The position numbers and the translations under genes were made by a program. 64,000 bases of DNA from positions 12,437 through 76,436 of the forward strand of contig CAWHFX010000016.1 of assembly GCA_963828715.1 (NCBI GenBank), given 5' to 3'. The notes under the pieces are model-generated. The model saw only the letters and a program-made list of their open reading frames with translations, searched no databases and was not told where the DNA came from. This DNA is from JAQGMV01 sp963828715. Lineage in GTDB: Bacteria; Pseudomonadota; Gammaproteobacteria; Burkholderiales; SG8-41. This document shows positions 15,937 through 25,077 of this stretch, piece after piece. Numbering within the stretch: the first letter of the stretch is position 1; each line of letters starts with the position of its first letter.

Positions 15937-16458
15937 TTAGCCGAGAACGCAGTAAGTACTTGCCTTATCAGCGGAAAGCGACCGTCTGTCCAAAACCCTG
16001 CTCAATGCCGAATACCGAATTTGTTGGCTGACGCCCGCAAACTCGTCCCGTGGATTTGGACGGGACTTCCGGCAAATAACCATTGAGGTCAGCAAACCGC
16101 GATACGGAAGAGACCGAACATAGAAGCCTTGTGCTATCGGCAAAGTCGCCGAGATCACGAACAAGAAGCGCAGAAGCGCTCAAGCGCTCAAGCGAAAGAG
16201 CTTGTTACCATGCGGATACCCTTTCGCGTCCGAAGCGACCGCTCCCTGGTGGTGCTAAGGATTCACGTCGACTATGAGACCGAGAAAAAACCCCACCAGA
16301 AGCGGTCGTTCGGATTCGTCGCGCCGACATTGGCGAAGACGGTCTGTACTTTCTTCAGCAGAGAAGAAGGTCTAACGCCCCGCTAGCCTCTCGTTACTCC
16401 GCTTGGGGCGAGCGCCCGCTCAACTCAACTTGGGGATAAGCGCCTTTACGTGGGCTGA
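15937..16458. other. Non-coding stretch with lower GC, possibly decayed
   Basis: No convincing gene is present in these 522 bases. Base composition is visibly more AT-rich than the neighbours. One small inverted repeat is clear: GTCCCGT at 16045-16051 pairs with ACGGGAC at 16060-16066 around an 8-base loop. Short iterations such as AAGCGCTCAAGCGCTCAAGCG occur at about 16176-16195. Reading frames here are short and show no family resemblance that I recognise. Confidence 0.5.
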
Positions 16459-16900
16459 ATGCCCGAGGAAGGAGCTAAACGAGGCGAGAATAGTTGCAGG
16501 ACTGGTTTACCTGGACCCGAGCCTTTCCACGCAGAGTCAGAAGAAGCAGTTGTGACTGACATGAGCAACGGAACGCCGCTGAAGACGTATACCGTGGTGA
16601 TGCAGGCTCGAGCGCACGGCAATTCTCCAAAACTGGATCGTCGACGAGCGGGGCCTGCCCCGTGTCGCTCGGGAAGTCGACACCGATGTAATGTATCGCC
16701 TGCTTCTCGCGATCGCATCGATGCCGCAGAAAGAGAAGTCCCGCGTCGTGCGTGCGATCGTGCAGTACACCGACGCGCTTCAGCATTGGAAGCGCGGTAG
16801 CGAGTTGTATGCACTCTCCCACCTATATATGGGGGTCGAGGCAGTTACCCCGCTCGTGATCCGCCGAGAGATTAACGATGACCAGCGACGCTGCGGGCCA
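16459..16900 (+). pseudogene. Decayed gene of unknown family in two frames
   Basis: Two adjacent frames together read like one protein. The first frame ends with a segment containing LKTYTVVMQARAHGN up to about 16625. A second frame then continues LQNWIVDERGLPRVAREVD, DVMYRLLLAIASMPQKEKSR, and HWKRGSELYALSHLYMGVEA before the likeness to a protein fades near 16870. The last part resembles conserved segments of uncharacterised proteins that have an alpha-helical LxHLYxGxEAL motif. The frame change near 16620 and the loss of a sensible C-terminus indicate a relic. I do not recognise the family. It sits inside the segment bounded by the 15-bp repeats. Confidence 0.45.
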
Positions 16901-16969
16901 GAGCAGGAGCCAGCGGCCGAGTCGCGTGGTGCAGCCACTCCTCGGTTTACGCTGGCTCCGAATGGGCTA

Positions 16970-18124
16970 TCAGTTTTGCTTTTCGCCGGTAGCCTGAATA
17001 TCGATGCGACGATTGGGCTGCAGACAGGCGATCAGGGCTTTACGGGTCTTCGCTTGGCCCTTCGCCTTGCAATCGGCCTCCGTAACCTTGAGATCGGTCT
17101 CGCCGCGACCCTCGGTGCGGATGACACCGGCGGGGACGCCTTGACTGACCATGTGATCGCGCACTGCGTTAGCCCGCTCCAGCGACAACCGCTGGTTGGA
17201 TTCCGGTTTACCGATCGGGTCGGTGTGCCCTGTAATCACCATCGACGTGATCGTGACGCCCGCGGACTTAAGATCCTGTACCGCTTTGTCGATCCGGCTG
17301 CGTCCGGCGTCGGTGAGCGTCGCCTTGCCGAAGGCAAATGAGCCTTCACCCGAAATTTCGATGCGCTGTACCACTGGTTTCTTCGGGGGCGGAGGAGGCG
17401 GGGCGGGCTTCGCCTCGGGCTTCGCCTCAGGTTTCGGCGCGGGTGGGGACGCTTCGGGTGGAGGTGCTACCACGGGTGGAGGTGGAGGTGCTGGGCGCGG
17501 CGGTGGTGCGACGCGTGGCGGTGGCCCGAGGGGGATCTGCAGGCCCACGCTGGCGATCCAGTCGTCGAAGCCGTTGCCACTGCCGAAGTGGCCCTTGTTG
17601 TCGTCCCAGCGGTAACGCACGTCGCCGACCAGGCGTCCCCAGGACGAGAACGGCCATACGAAGCCGACGCCCGCGTTTGCCATGAAGCTCGTCTTGTCAC
17701 GGCCCGGTATCGTCGAACTGCCACTCACCTTATCGTTAATGGCCCCGATTCCGGCGATGAGGTAGGGCTGCACGCTTCTCGATTGCCAGCTGTTCAGGCC
17801 CACGCGCGGGACTAAGAAATACTGGGCATCGAGCGTTCCGCTCCAGTTCTTGTATTTGCCTGGGCCGCCGCTCTGAGCCGAGAGCTCTTCGTACATGGCG
17901 CGCAGTTCGACGTTCAAGTTCGGGTGGACGGGCTTGCCGATTGCGAGACCGCCACCCCAGTCGTCCTTGGCCCTGCGGTCGGAGTCGGTGAAGATGTAGC
18001 TCCCGAACGGCGTGACGTACAAACGATCGTCGAAATATTTCGAGGGTTCGTAAGTGAGTTGACCGTGCGCGACGAGCGGAAGGGCGAGCGCAAGTGCGGC
18101 TGTTAAAGTTCGTTGTCTGAACAT
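16970..18124 (-). CDS. OmpA-family outer-membrane protein with proline-rich linker
   Basis: A 384-residue outer-membrane protein that anchors the envelope to peptidoglycan. A signal peptide (residues 1 to about 21, ending AHG) precedes an eight-strand-type beta-barrel of about 180 residues with alternating aromatic strands (LYVTPFGSYIF, KNWSGTLDAQYFLVP). A long Pro/Ala/Lys linker follows (about 205-255). The C-terminal OmpA domain has ISGEGSFAFGKATL, ITGHTDPIGKPESNQRLS and RANAVRDHMVSQGV, with the peptidoglycan-binding Asp and Arg, plus a cysteine pair (ADCKAKG and LIACLQPNRR) usual in betaproteobacterial OmpA. It lies between the 15-bp repeats and has no obvious operon partner. Confidence 0.88.
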   Translation of the reverse strand: MFRQRTLTAALALALPLVAHGQLTYEPSKYFDDRLYVTPFGSYIFTDSDRRAKDDWGGGLAIGKPVHPNLNVELRAMYEELSAQSGGPGKYKNWSGTLDAQYFLVPRVGLNSWQSRSVQPYLIAGIGAINDKVSGSSTIPGRDKTSFMANAGVGFVWPFSSWGRLVGDVRYRWDDNKGHFGSGNGFDDWIASVGLQIPLGPPPRVAPPPRPAPPPPPVVAPPPEASPPAPKPEAKPEAKPAPPPPPPKKPVVQRIEISGEGSFAFGKATLTDAGRSRIDKAVQDLKSAGVTITSMVITGHTDPIGKPESNQRLSLERANAVRDHMVSQGVPAGVIRTEGRGETDLKVTEADCKAKGQAKTRKALIACLQPNRRIDIQATGEKQN

Positions 18125-18484
18125 CGGGATTCCCTTTTCACAGGCCAGGCTTTTAACCTATCGAATCAAGTCATCGTAACCGGCACGAACGTTTCATTAT
18201 TACACTAAGGGCCACTATACGCCTCCACCGAGCTATTGCTATGGGTGGCAGCCGCCGCATCACTTTTGTTCTCCTCAGGTGGTGCGGCAGTCTTTTCACT
18301 GCAAGCAATGCGGCAGGCCCCCCGCCGGGCTACGCCCTAATTCAACTCGTTTTCCTTCTGAACCGCTTTTGCTGTTCGCGTTCGGTGGGCGCGCGATATA
18401 TTCGATGATGTGGTCGGACATATCGAAGGTTACGTTTCATTCACGATTGTCCATAAAGGACGCGCAGCACCGATTAGAAAACGA

Positions 18485-18516
18485 GTTTTGGACGTTGATT
18501 TATGGACGTCCAAAAC
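18485..18516. repeat. Perfect 11-bp inverted repeat upstream of purL
   Basis: GTTTTGGACGT (18485-18495) and ACGTCCAAAAC (18506-18516) are exact inverted copies around a 10-base loop. It lies about 35 bases upstream of the possible purL -10 element. It could be an operator, a transcript hairpin or the end of the inserted segment. No T-run follows on either strand, so it is not a standard terminator. Confidence 0.7.
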
Positions 18517-18550
18517 GCCCTCCAATAAAGTCAGTTGCTGAGGATTCTCT

Positions 18551-18565
18551 GTAAAATAGCGCTTT
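18551..18565. repeat. Right copy of the 15-bp direct repeat, at the possible purL promoter
   Basis: Exact copy of the sequence at 15922-15936 (GTAAAATAGCGCTTT). It overlaps the likely purL -10 region (TAAAAT), 23 bases before the chosen purL start. The left copy lies at the end of the preceding nnr gene region, so both ends of the 2.6-kb segment carry the same sequence. Confidence 0.7.
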
Positions 18566-18587
18566 AGCGAGTCCGCTTCCAGCCGCT

Positions 18588-21500
18588 TTGCTTTCAGAAC
18601 CGCAGCTCATCCGCTCGAGGGGTCGTGCGGCCCTCTCGACTTTCCGCCTCGAAAAGCTTTCTCGTCAGATCGCTCGTGTGCTGCCGGGTCTCCACGTCAC
18701 GGCGGAGTACTGGCACTTCGCTCGCGTGCACCGTGCATTGCACCCTGACGAGCAGCGGCGCCTCGATGCATTGCTGGCCTACGGTCCGAAAACGGACGTC
18801 GTCGCCGAGCGAGGCTCGGTGCTCCTCGTCGTGCCGCGGCCGGGCACGATCTCGCCGTGGTCGTCCAAGGCGACCGACATCGCGCATCACTGCGCCCTGG
18901 AGGTGGTCGAGCGCATCGAGCGCGGCGTAGCGTATTGGTTCGAGCCGGAGAGTGGGACCGTACTGTCCCGCGATCAGCAGGCCGCGCTGCTGCCGTACGT
19001 TCACGATCGGATGACGGAGGTCGTGTTCACCGCGTTCGAGGACGTCGAACGCCTCTTTCGAACCCACGAACCGCAGCCGCTTGCGACCGTCGACGCGATC
19101 GGCGGCGGCCGCGCTGCGCTGGAGCGTGCGAATCGCGAGATGGGGCTTGCGCTGTCCGAGGACGAGATCGAGTACCTCCTCGAGAGCTTCACGCGCATGG
19201 GCCGCAATCCGACCGATGTCGAGCTGATGATGTTCGCTCAGGCGAACTCGGAACATTGCCGCCACAAGATCTTCAATGCCGAGTGGGTGATCGACGGCGT
19301 GCCGCAGCCGCACTCGCTCTTCGGGATGATCCGCATTACGCACGCGAAGAATCCGCGCGGAACGCTGGTCGCATATGCCGACAATTCGTCGGTGATCGAA
19401 GGTGCCGAGATCGAGCGCTTCTATCCCGGGGAGACCGGTGCGTATGCCTACCGCGCCGAGCGCACGCACATCCTCATGAAGGTCGAGACGCACAACCACC
19501 CGACCGCGATCTCGCCGTATCCGGGGGCGGCGACGGGCTCGGGCGGCGAGATCCGCGACGAAGGTGCGACCGGGCGCGGAGCGAAACCGAAGGCAGGACT
19601 GACCGGTTTCACCGTTTCCAATCTGCGCATACCGGCCTTCGAGCAGCCGTGGGAACGCGACAGTCTCGCGGGGCCGCGCCGCATTGCGTCGCCACTGCAG
19701 ATCATGATCGATGGTCCGATCGGCGGCGCCGCATTCAACAACGAATTCGGGCGTCCCAATCTGGCGGGCTACTTCCGCACGTATGAGCAGACGGTCGCGG
19801 GCGAGGTGCGCGGGTATCACAAGCCGATCATGATCGCCGGCGGGGTCGGCAATATCGCGGAAGCGCACACGGCGAAATCCGGCTTTCCCGCTGGGGCGCC
19901 GATCATCCAGCTCGGCGGTCCCGCAATGCTGATCGGGCTGGGTGGCGGAGCGGCGTCCAGCATGGATACGGGGACCAACGAGGAAGACCTCGATTTCGAT
20001 TCGGTCCAGCGCGGCAATGCGGAAATCGAGCGACGCGCGCAGGAAGTCATCGACCGCTGCTGGGCACTGGGCGAGCGCAATCCCATTCTCTCGATTCACG
20101 ATGTCGGGGCGGGCGGGCTTTCGAACGCATTGCCGGAGCTCGTGCATTCCGGCGGACGCGGCGGGTACTTCGATCTGCGGGCAGTGCCGAACGAAGAGCC
20201 GGGCATGTCGCCGATGCAGATCTGGTGCAACGAAGCGCAGGAGCGCTACGTGCTCGCGATTGCGCCGGACGCGCTCTCCATCTTCGAAGCGATCTGTGCG
20301 AGGGAACGCTGCCCGTTCGCGGTCATCGGCCGTGCGACGGCGGACGGGCGCCTCACGGTCGTCGATCCGCTGCACGAGAACAGGCCCGTCGACATGGAGC
20401 TGGCGGTGCTGCTCGGCAAGCCGCCGAAAATGCGCAGGGACGTGCGGCACGTGAAACGCACGCTTCCGGCATTCGACGCGAGCGCGATCGAGCTGCACGA
20501 GGCCGCGCTGCGCGTCTTGCGTCTGCCGGCGGTGGCTGACAAGACGTTCCTCATCTCCATCGGGGATCGCAGCGTCGGCGGCATGACGGCACGCGATCAG
20601 ATGATCGGTCCGTGGCAGGTTCCCGTCGCGGACGTCGCGGTGACCGCCATGGGTTACGAGACGTACCGCGGCGAAGCGTTCGCGATGGGCGAGCGCACGC
20701 CGCTTGCGCTGATCCATCCCGAAGCATCGGGGCGCATGGCGATCGGTGAGGCGCTCACGAACATCGCTGCCGCATCGATCGGGGACATCGGCGATGTGAA
20801 GCTTTCCGCCAACTGGATGGCCGCAGCCGGGCATCCCGGGCGAAGACGCAGCGCTTTACGACACGGTGAGTGCGGTCGCGCTCGAGCTGTGTCCCGCGCT
20901 CGGCATCAGCATCCCCGTGGGCAAGGATTCGCTGTCGATGAAGACCTCGTGGCGCGACGCCACGGGGCCGCGTGAAGTAACGGCGCCCTTGTCGCTGATC
21001 GTTTCGGCTTTCGCGCGCGTCACCGACGTGCGCCGGACACTGACGCCGCAGCTCAGGACCGGCGTCGGCGACACGGTGCTCATGCTGATCGACCTCGGGA
21101 CCGGCAAAACGCGTCTCGGCGGCTCCGCGCTCGCCCAGGTGTATGGACAGGTCGGAAACGAAGCGCCCGATGTCGATCGGCCGGAGCGCCTGAAGGCGCT
21201 CTTCTCGCTCGTTCAGGCGCTCAGTGCCGGCAGCAAGCTTCTCGCGTATCACGATCGTTCGGACGGCGGTGTGTTCGTCACACTCTGCGAGATGATGTTC
21301 GCGGGCCGCACGGGGGTCGTCGTCGAACCGGAGCGCGGGCTTGCTGCGGACGATCGCGCGTCGAATCTCGCGTGGCTCTTCACCGAGGAGCTCGGCGCGG
21401 TGCTGCAGGTCCACGCCGCGGACGTGAATGCCGTACGTGAGGCCAGCGCGGTGAGCGGACTCGCCGACTGCGTGCAGGTGATCGGGCGCGTAACCGGAGA

Positions 21501-22503
21501 TGCGCGGCTCACGATCCTTGCCGGCGGCAGAGAAATTTACAGAGCCTCGCGCGTCGAGCTCCATCGCGCATGGTCGGAAACGACGTATCGCATGCAGCAG
21601 CTGCGCGACCACCCGCAGTGCGCGCAGCAGGAATACGACCGGATACTCGACGAGCGCGATCCGGGTCTGCACGCGGTGCTCACGTTCGATCCGGCGGAGG
21701 AGGGCGCGGCAAAGGCCCCCGCCGTTCATAGCGCCCGTCCACGCATTGCGATCCTGCGTGAGCAGGGCGTGAACGGTCAGATGGAGATGGCCGCGGCGTT
21801 CGATCGCGCGGGCTTCACCGCCATCGACGTGCACATGAGCGACATCATTGGCGGCCGTGTCACGCTGCGCGAGTTCGCGGGGTTCGCCGCGTGCGGCGGC
21901 TTCTCGTACGGCGACGTGCTCGGGGCAGGAGAGGGCTGGGCGAAATCGATCCTGTTCAACGCGCGTGCGCGTGACGAGTTCAGCGCGTTCTTCGATCGTG
22001 GCGACACGTTCGCGCTCGGCGTGTGCAACGGTTGCCAGATGATGAGCAATCTGCGCGGCATCATTCCGGGTGCACGAGACTGGCCGCATTTCGTGCGCAA
22101 CAAGTCGGAGCAGTTCGAGGCGCGCGTTGCCATGCTCGAAGTTCTGCCGTCGCCGTCGATCTTTCTGATTGGCATGGCTGGAAGCCGCATCCCCATCGCG
22201 GTTGCGCACGGCGAGGGCTACGCGGAGTTCGCGGATGGAACGGCACTGGCGGCTGCGGAACCGCTCGTCGCGCTGCGCTTTGTCGACAACTATGGAAAAC
22301 CGACGGAGGTGTATCCGTTCAATCCGAACGGTTCACCGCAGGGCATTACGGGCCTCACCACGTCCGACGGACGATTCACGATCCTGATGCCGCACCCCGA
22401 GCGGGTGTTCAGGACCGTCAGCTATTCATGGCATCCGGAGGAATGGCGCGAAGACGGCCCGTGGATGCGCATTTTCAAAAACGCCCGGAAGTGGGCAGGC
22501 TAG
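18588..22503 (+). CDS. purL: Phosphoribosylformylglycinamidine synthase, with a one-base frameshift
   Basis: The large single-chain enzyme of purine synthesis that converts FGAR to FGAM using glutamine and ATP, about 1305 residues. The N-terminal linker and first synthetase half are clear (ANSEHCRHKIFNAEW, VETHNHPTAISP, GGAASSMDTGTNEEDLDFD in part, HDVGAGGLSNALPE). Near 20838-20840 one extra G in a GGG run shifts the frame; in the corrected frame the text reads HPGEDAALYDTVSAV and on to GKDSLSMKTSW, HDRSDGG, and the glutaminase domain (GVNGQMEMAAAF, FSYGDVLGAGEGWAKS, CNGCQMMS, MPHPER). The start is a TTG at 18588. The gene is normally needed for growth without purines, so a sequence error is likely. 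Confidence 0.92.
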
Positions 22504-22515
22504 CAGCCTCACCCA

Positions 22516-22557
22516 GGTGACCCGTGACTGCAGTGGCTGCTTCGCTCACGGGTCACC
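22516..22557. terminator. Perfect 12-bp inverted repeat between convergent genes
   Basis: GGTGACCCGTGA (22516-22527) pairs exactly with TCACGGGTCACC (22546-22557) around an 18-base loop. It lies just after purL and just after the convergent parvulin gene, where a bidirectional hairpin could separate the transcripts. It has no T-run, so intrinsic termination is uncertain. The sequence belongs to a GTGAC-type repeat family also seen in the TCA operon gaps. Confidence 0.5.
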
Positions 22558-22566
22558 GGTCACGAA

Positions 22567-23430
22567 TCACTTGGCGTCGTCGATCTTCGCCTTCGCCCTG
22601 AGATCGGCCAACTGTTTCTGCACGATCGAGCCCTGCACCATCTGCTGCAACTGCGGCTTCGCCTCTTCGAAGCTCGGTACCTTCGCGGCGCGTTCGTCGT
22701 CGAGCCGGATGATGTGATAGCCGAAGTCCGTCTGCACCGGCGCATCCGTGGTCTGGCCCTTCTTGAGTTTCATCAGCGCTTCACCGAAGGGTTTCACGTA
22801 ACGCTCGGCAGGCGCCCAGTCGAGATCGCCGCCCTTGTTCTTGGAACCGGGATCGGTCGAATACTGAGCCGCGAGCTTCTCGAAGTTGCCGCCCTTCTTC
22901 AACTGCGCGAGCACGTTCTTAGCATCCTCTTCCTTCGCCACCAGGATGTGACGGGCCTTGTATTCCTTGGCCGGGATCTGCGGCTTCACACGCTCGTATT
23001 CCTTGCGCAGCATGTCGTCCGAGACCGGATTGTTCTTCATATAGTCATCGAAATACGCGTTGACGAGCGCCATCTGCCGGTCGAGCTCGATGCGCGCGGC
23101 AACCGCGGGCTGCTTGTCCAGCCCTTTCTTGACCGCTTCCTGCGCGACGACCTCCTGATTGATGAGGGCTTCGCGGATCGCAGTGCGCATCTCCGGAGAA
23201 TCCGGCTGCCCCTGGGCGACACGGGCCTGGATCGCAGCATCGAGGCGATAGGCAGGGATGGTGGTGCCGTTCACTTTGGCAGCGGGGGAGGTGTCCTTCG
23301 CGACAGGCCCACTTTCCTTGGCGGAGGGCAGAGGGTCTCTGGCCCCCGGCGTGAGTTGAGCGACGGCTGCGGAGGCGGTGGCGAGGGTGGTCAGGAAAAT
23401 CGCCGCCCGTAAAGTGTTGGTTCGAGTCAT
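22567..23430 (-). CDS. Periplasmic parvulin-type peptidyl-prolyl isomerase
   Basis: A 287-residue PpiC/SurA-like chaperone that speeds cis-trans proline isomerisation of exported proteins in the periplasm. A signal peptide is visible (residues 1 to about 24, ending SAAVAQL). A helical chaperone part follows (residues about 55-135, rich in charged helices). The parvulin domain lies at about 145-245: YKARHILVAKEEDAKNVL, GGNFEKLAAQYSTDPGSKNKGGDL (shown in two parts of a conserved core: FEKLAAQYSTDP and GGDLDW), and TDFGYHIIRLDD. It is the third gene of the yciB-bolA-parvulin arrangement common in Burkholderiales. Confidence 0.88.
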   Translation of the reverse strand: MTRTNTLRAAIFLTTLATASAAVAQLTPGARDPLPSAKESGPVAKDTSPAAKVNGTTIPAYRLDAAIQARVAQGQPDSPEMRTAIREALINQEVVAQEAVKKGLDKQPAVAARIELDRQMALVNAYFDDYMKNNPVSDDMLRKEYERVKPQIPAKEYKARHILVAKEEDAKNVLAQLKKGGNFEKLAAQYSTDPGSKNKGGDLDWAPAERYVKPFGEALMKLKKGQTTDAPVQTDFGYHIIRLDDERAAKVPSFEEAKPQLQQMVQGSIVQKQLADLRAKAKIDDAK

Positions 23431-23453
23431 CGTGAATCCTTATAAAAATGGGA

Positions 23454-23717
23454 TCAGCACTCGCCGGGCGCGTAAGCCTGGATCGCGAGCGCGTGGATTT
23501 CCCGTCGCATCATCGGGCCGAGCAGGTCGTAGACCATCCGATGACGAGCCTGGAGCGGCTGTCCCGCAAAGCGGGGCGAAACGAGCCGCAGACGATAATG
23601 ACCGCCGCCGCCTTTTGCGCCTTCGTGGCCGGCGTGCTGCGCGGATTCATCCTCGATATCGAGCGCTTCCGGTGCGAGTGCGGAAAGTCTCTGACGGATC
23701 TCTTCGGGTACTGTCAA
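23454..23717 (-). CDS. bolA: BolA family protein
   Basis: An 87-residue BolA-like protein, a stress and iron-sulfur trafficking partner of monothiol glutaredoxins. It has the KH-like fold sequence LAPEALDIEDESAQHAGH, the conserved HYRLRLVSPRFAG core with its invariant His, and the recognition helix RHRMVYDLLGPMMRREIHAL. Length is normal. It lies 23 bases upstream of the parvulin gene and 31 bases after yciB, consistent with one operon. The precise partner cannot be read from sequence. Confidence 0.9.
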   Translation of the reverse strand: MTVPEEIRQRLSALAPEALDIEDESAQHAGHEGAKGGGGHYRLRLVSPRFAGQPLQARHRMVYDLLGPMMRREIHALAIQAYAPGEC

Positions 23718-23748
23718 TTCGATCGGCCGTAGGGTCGCGGGCGCGGGA

Positions 23749-24285
23749 TCAGGTCTTCTGATCGTGCGCGTATCTCGACAGAACGAGCGCCTGGCCGAGC
23801 ACGAACAAGAGCATGAGACCGATGCCGCCGAACAGTTTGAAGTTCACCCACGCGTCGGTGGAGTAGTTGTAGGCGACATACAGGTTCAGTGCGCCCATGA
23901 AAGTGAAGAAACCGATCCAGCTCGCCTGGAGCTTGCCCCAGATCTCTTCGGGCAGATCGACCTGGTGCGCCATCATTGAGCGCACGAGGTTCTTCCTGAA
24001 AAGGAGCGCGCTTCCCGCGAGTACGACACCGAACAACCAATAGAGCACGGTCGGCTTCCACTTGATGAATGTCTCGTTCTCCGAAATGAGCGTGGCGCTG
24101 CCGAAGACAGTGATCACGGCCAGGCTCACCCACAACGTCTTGTCGATCTTGCGGCCCCTCAGCCATAACCATCCGATCTGACAGAAAGTCGCGACCATCG
24201 CCACTGCGGTCGCCACGAAAATCCCGTACAGCTTGAAGGCGACGAAGAACAGGACCACCGGGAAGATGTCGAACAGCATTTTCAT
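23749..24285 (-). CDS. yciB: Inner-membrane septation protein A (YciB)
   Basis: A 178-residue membrane protein with about five hydrophobic helices, of the IspZ/YciB family implicated in cell-envelope synthesis and septation. It starts MKMLFDIFPVVLFFVAFKLYG and carries FIKWKPTVLYWLFG, NLVRSMMAHQVDLPEEIW and WVNFKLFGGIGLMLLF, typical of the family. Length matches E. coli YciB. It is the first gene of the yciB-bolA-parvulin operon. Upstream (24303-24550) lies a tandem repeat cluster. Confidence 0.92.
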   Translation of the reverse strand: MKMLFDIFPVVLFFVAFKLYGIFVATAVAMVATFCQIGWLWLRGRKIDKTLWVSLAVITVFGSATLISENETFIKWKPTVLYWLFGVVLAGSALLFRKNLVRSMMAHQVDLPEEIWGKLQASWIGFFTFMGALNLYVAYNYSTDAWVNFKLFGGIGLMLLFVLGQALVLSRYAHDQKT

Positions 24286-24302
24286 GGCGCGGTATTATAA
24301 GA

Positions 24303-24550
24303 CCTTACGCCGCTCCTCCGGCGCTGCGGCTCTCGCCGCGTTGCCTGCGGGCGCAACTACACCCCTGAGGCGCCTGGCGGCGCTATATCCAATCCCTTAC
24401 GCCGCTCCTCCGGCGCTGCGGCTCTCGCCGCGTTGCCTGCGGGCGCAACTACACCCCTGAGGCGCCTGGCGGCGCTATATCCAATCCCTTACGCCGTTCA
24501 CCCACGGCGAGGGCTGCACCGTCGCGCTTCTCCGCCTCGCGGCGCTCTAT
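24303..24550. repeat. 92-bp tandem repeat cluster (two full copies and a variant)
   Basis: Two identical 92-bp units lie head to tail (24303-24394 and 24395-24486), followed by a diverged part-copy to about 24550. The core reads CTTACGCCGCTCCTCCGGCG, then a GCC-TGCG-GGC hairpin with TTGCCTGCGGGCGCAACTAC, and CTGAGGCGCCTGGCGGCGC. The same family occurs in the opposite orientation at 36394-36641. It separates yciB from msrB and looks like a BIME/REP-type array. Confidence 0.88.
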
Positions 24551-24554
24551 CCAA

Positions 24555-24950
24555 CTATCCCTTGTCGAATTTGAGTGACGCGGAGTTGATGCAGTAGCGC
24601 AGACCCGTCGGATTCGGTCCGTCTTCGAACACGTGCCCCAGATGCGCGTCACAGCGGCTGCACAGCACTTCGGTTCGCTGCATGGAATGGCTGTCGTCCT
24701 GCCCGGTCGCGACGTTGTTCTGGACGGCCGGCTGATAGAAGCTGGGCCAGCCGGTCCCGGAATCGAACTTGTGATCGGATTTGAAGAGCTCGGCCCCGCA
24801 ACAGCGGCAGTGGTATGTTCCCTTTTCGTGGTTGTTCCAGTATTCGCCGGTAAATGCCCTTTCCGTGCCCTTGTTACGCGCAACTTCGTATTGCTCAGGG
24901 CTGAGCTCTTTGCGCCAATCGGCGTCGGTTTTGGTCACTTTTTCAGTCAT
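24555..24950 (-). CDS. msrB: Peptide-methionine (R)-S-oxide reductase
   Basis: A 131-residue enzyme that reduces R-methionine sulfoxide in proteins. Zinc-binding CxxC pairs are CRCCG and CSRCD, the signature SGTGWPSF follows, and the catalytic Cys is in GLRYCINSASL. It starts MTEKVTKTDADWRKELSPEQYEV, the usual MsrB N-terminus. No partner gene is adjacent. It is a cytoplasmic housekeeping repair enzyme. Confidence 0.95.
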   Translation of the reverse strand: MTEKVTKTDADWRKELSPEQYEVARNKGTERAFTGEYWNNHEKGTYHCRCCGAELFKSDHKFDSGTGWPSFYQPAVQNNVATGQDDSHSMQRTEVLCSRCDAHLGHVFEDGPNPTGLRYCINSASLKFDKG

Positions 24951-25077
24951 AGGTTCCTCCGGTCAGTTCTCTTAGGGGCGCCGCCGGGCCCGAAGTTCCG
25001 CGGTGCGCTCCTCGCCTCGATCCCCCGCAGAGGCGAGGGCGCCATCATCACCCGTCACCGATCATCGTCATCGCGAA

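Larger units (their letters stand above)
18125..18587. other. Intergenic region upstream of ompA-like gene and purL
   Basis: These 463 bases hold the promoters of the divergent OmpA-like gene and purL. No gene was found. The stretch 18180-18550 is AT-rich for this genome. It contains a perfect inverted repeat (18485-18516, listed separately) and the right copy of the 15-bp repeat with TAAAAT at 18552-18557, which may be the -10 of purL although no good -35 is apparent. Confidence 0.5.

Noticed and set aside
16365..16450. Possible integron attC-like site (GTCTAAC with CGCCCC and GGGGCG parts)
   Set aside because: Only one core site of the kind is present, the opposing core is absent, and no integrase or cassette array is seen.
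15880..16450. tRNA gene in the AT-rich gap
   Set aside because: No cloverleaf with a T-loop GTTCRANNC and matching acceptor stem could be made out by eye.
15937..18550. Insertion sequence or transposon in the segment near purL
   Set aside because: No transposase, integrase or typical terminal inverted repeats were found; only a 15-bp direct repeat supports insertion, so it is reported as a finding rather than an element.
18588..20975. Two separate purL-like genes (short purL and purQ)
   Set aside because: The two frames join at one base into the standard 1300-residue enzyme, and the second frame begins in the middle of the synthetase domain, not at a PurQ start.
24303..24550. CRISPR array
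   Set aside because: The repeats are contiguous 92-bp units without spacers, and no cas genes are present.
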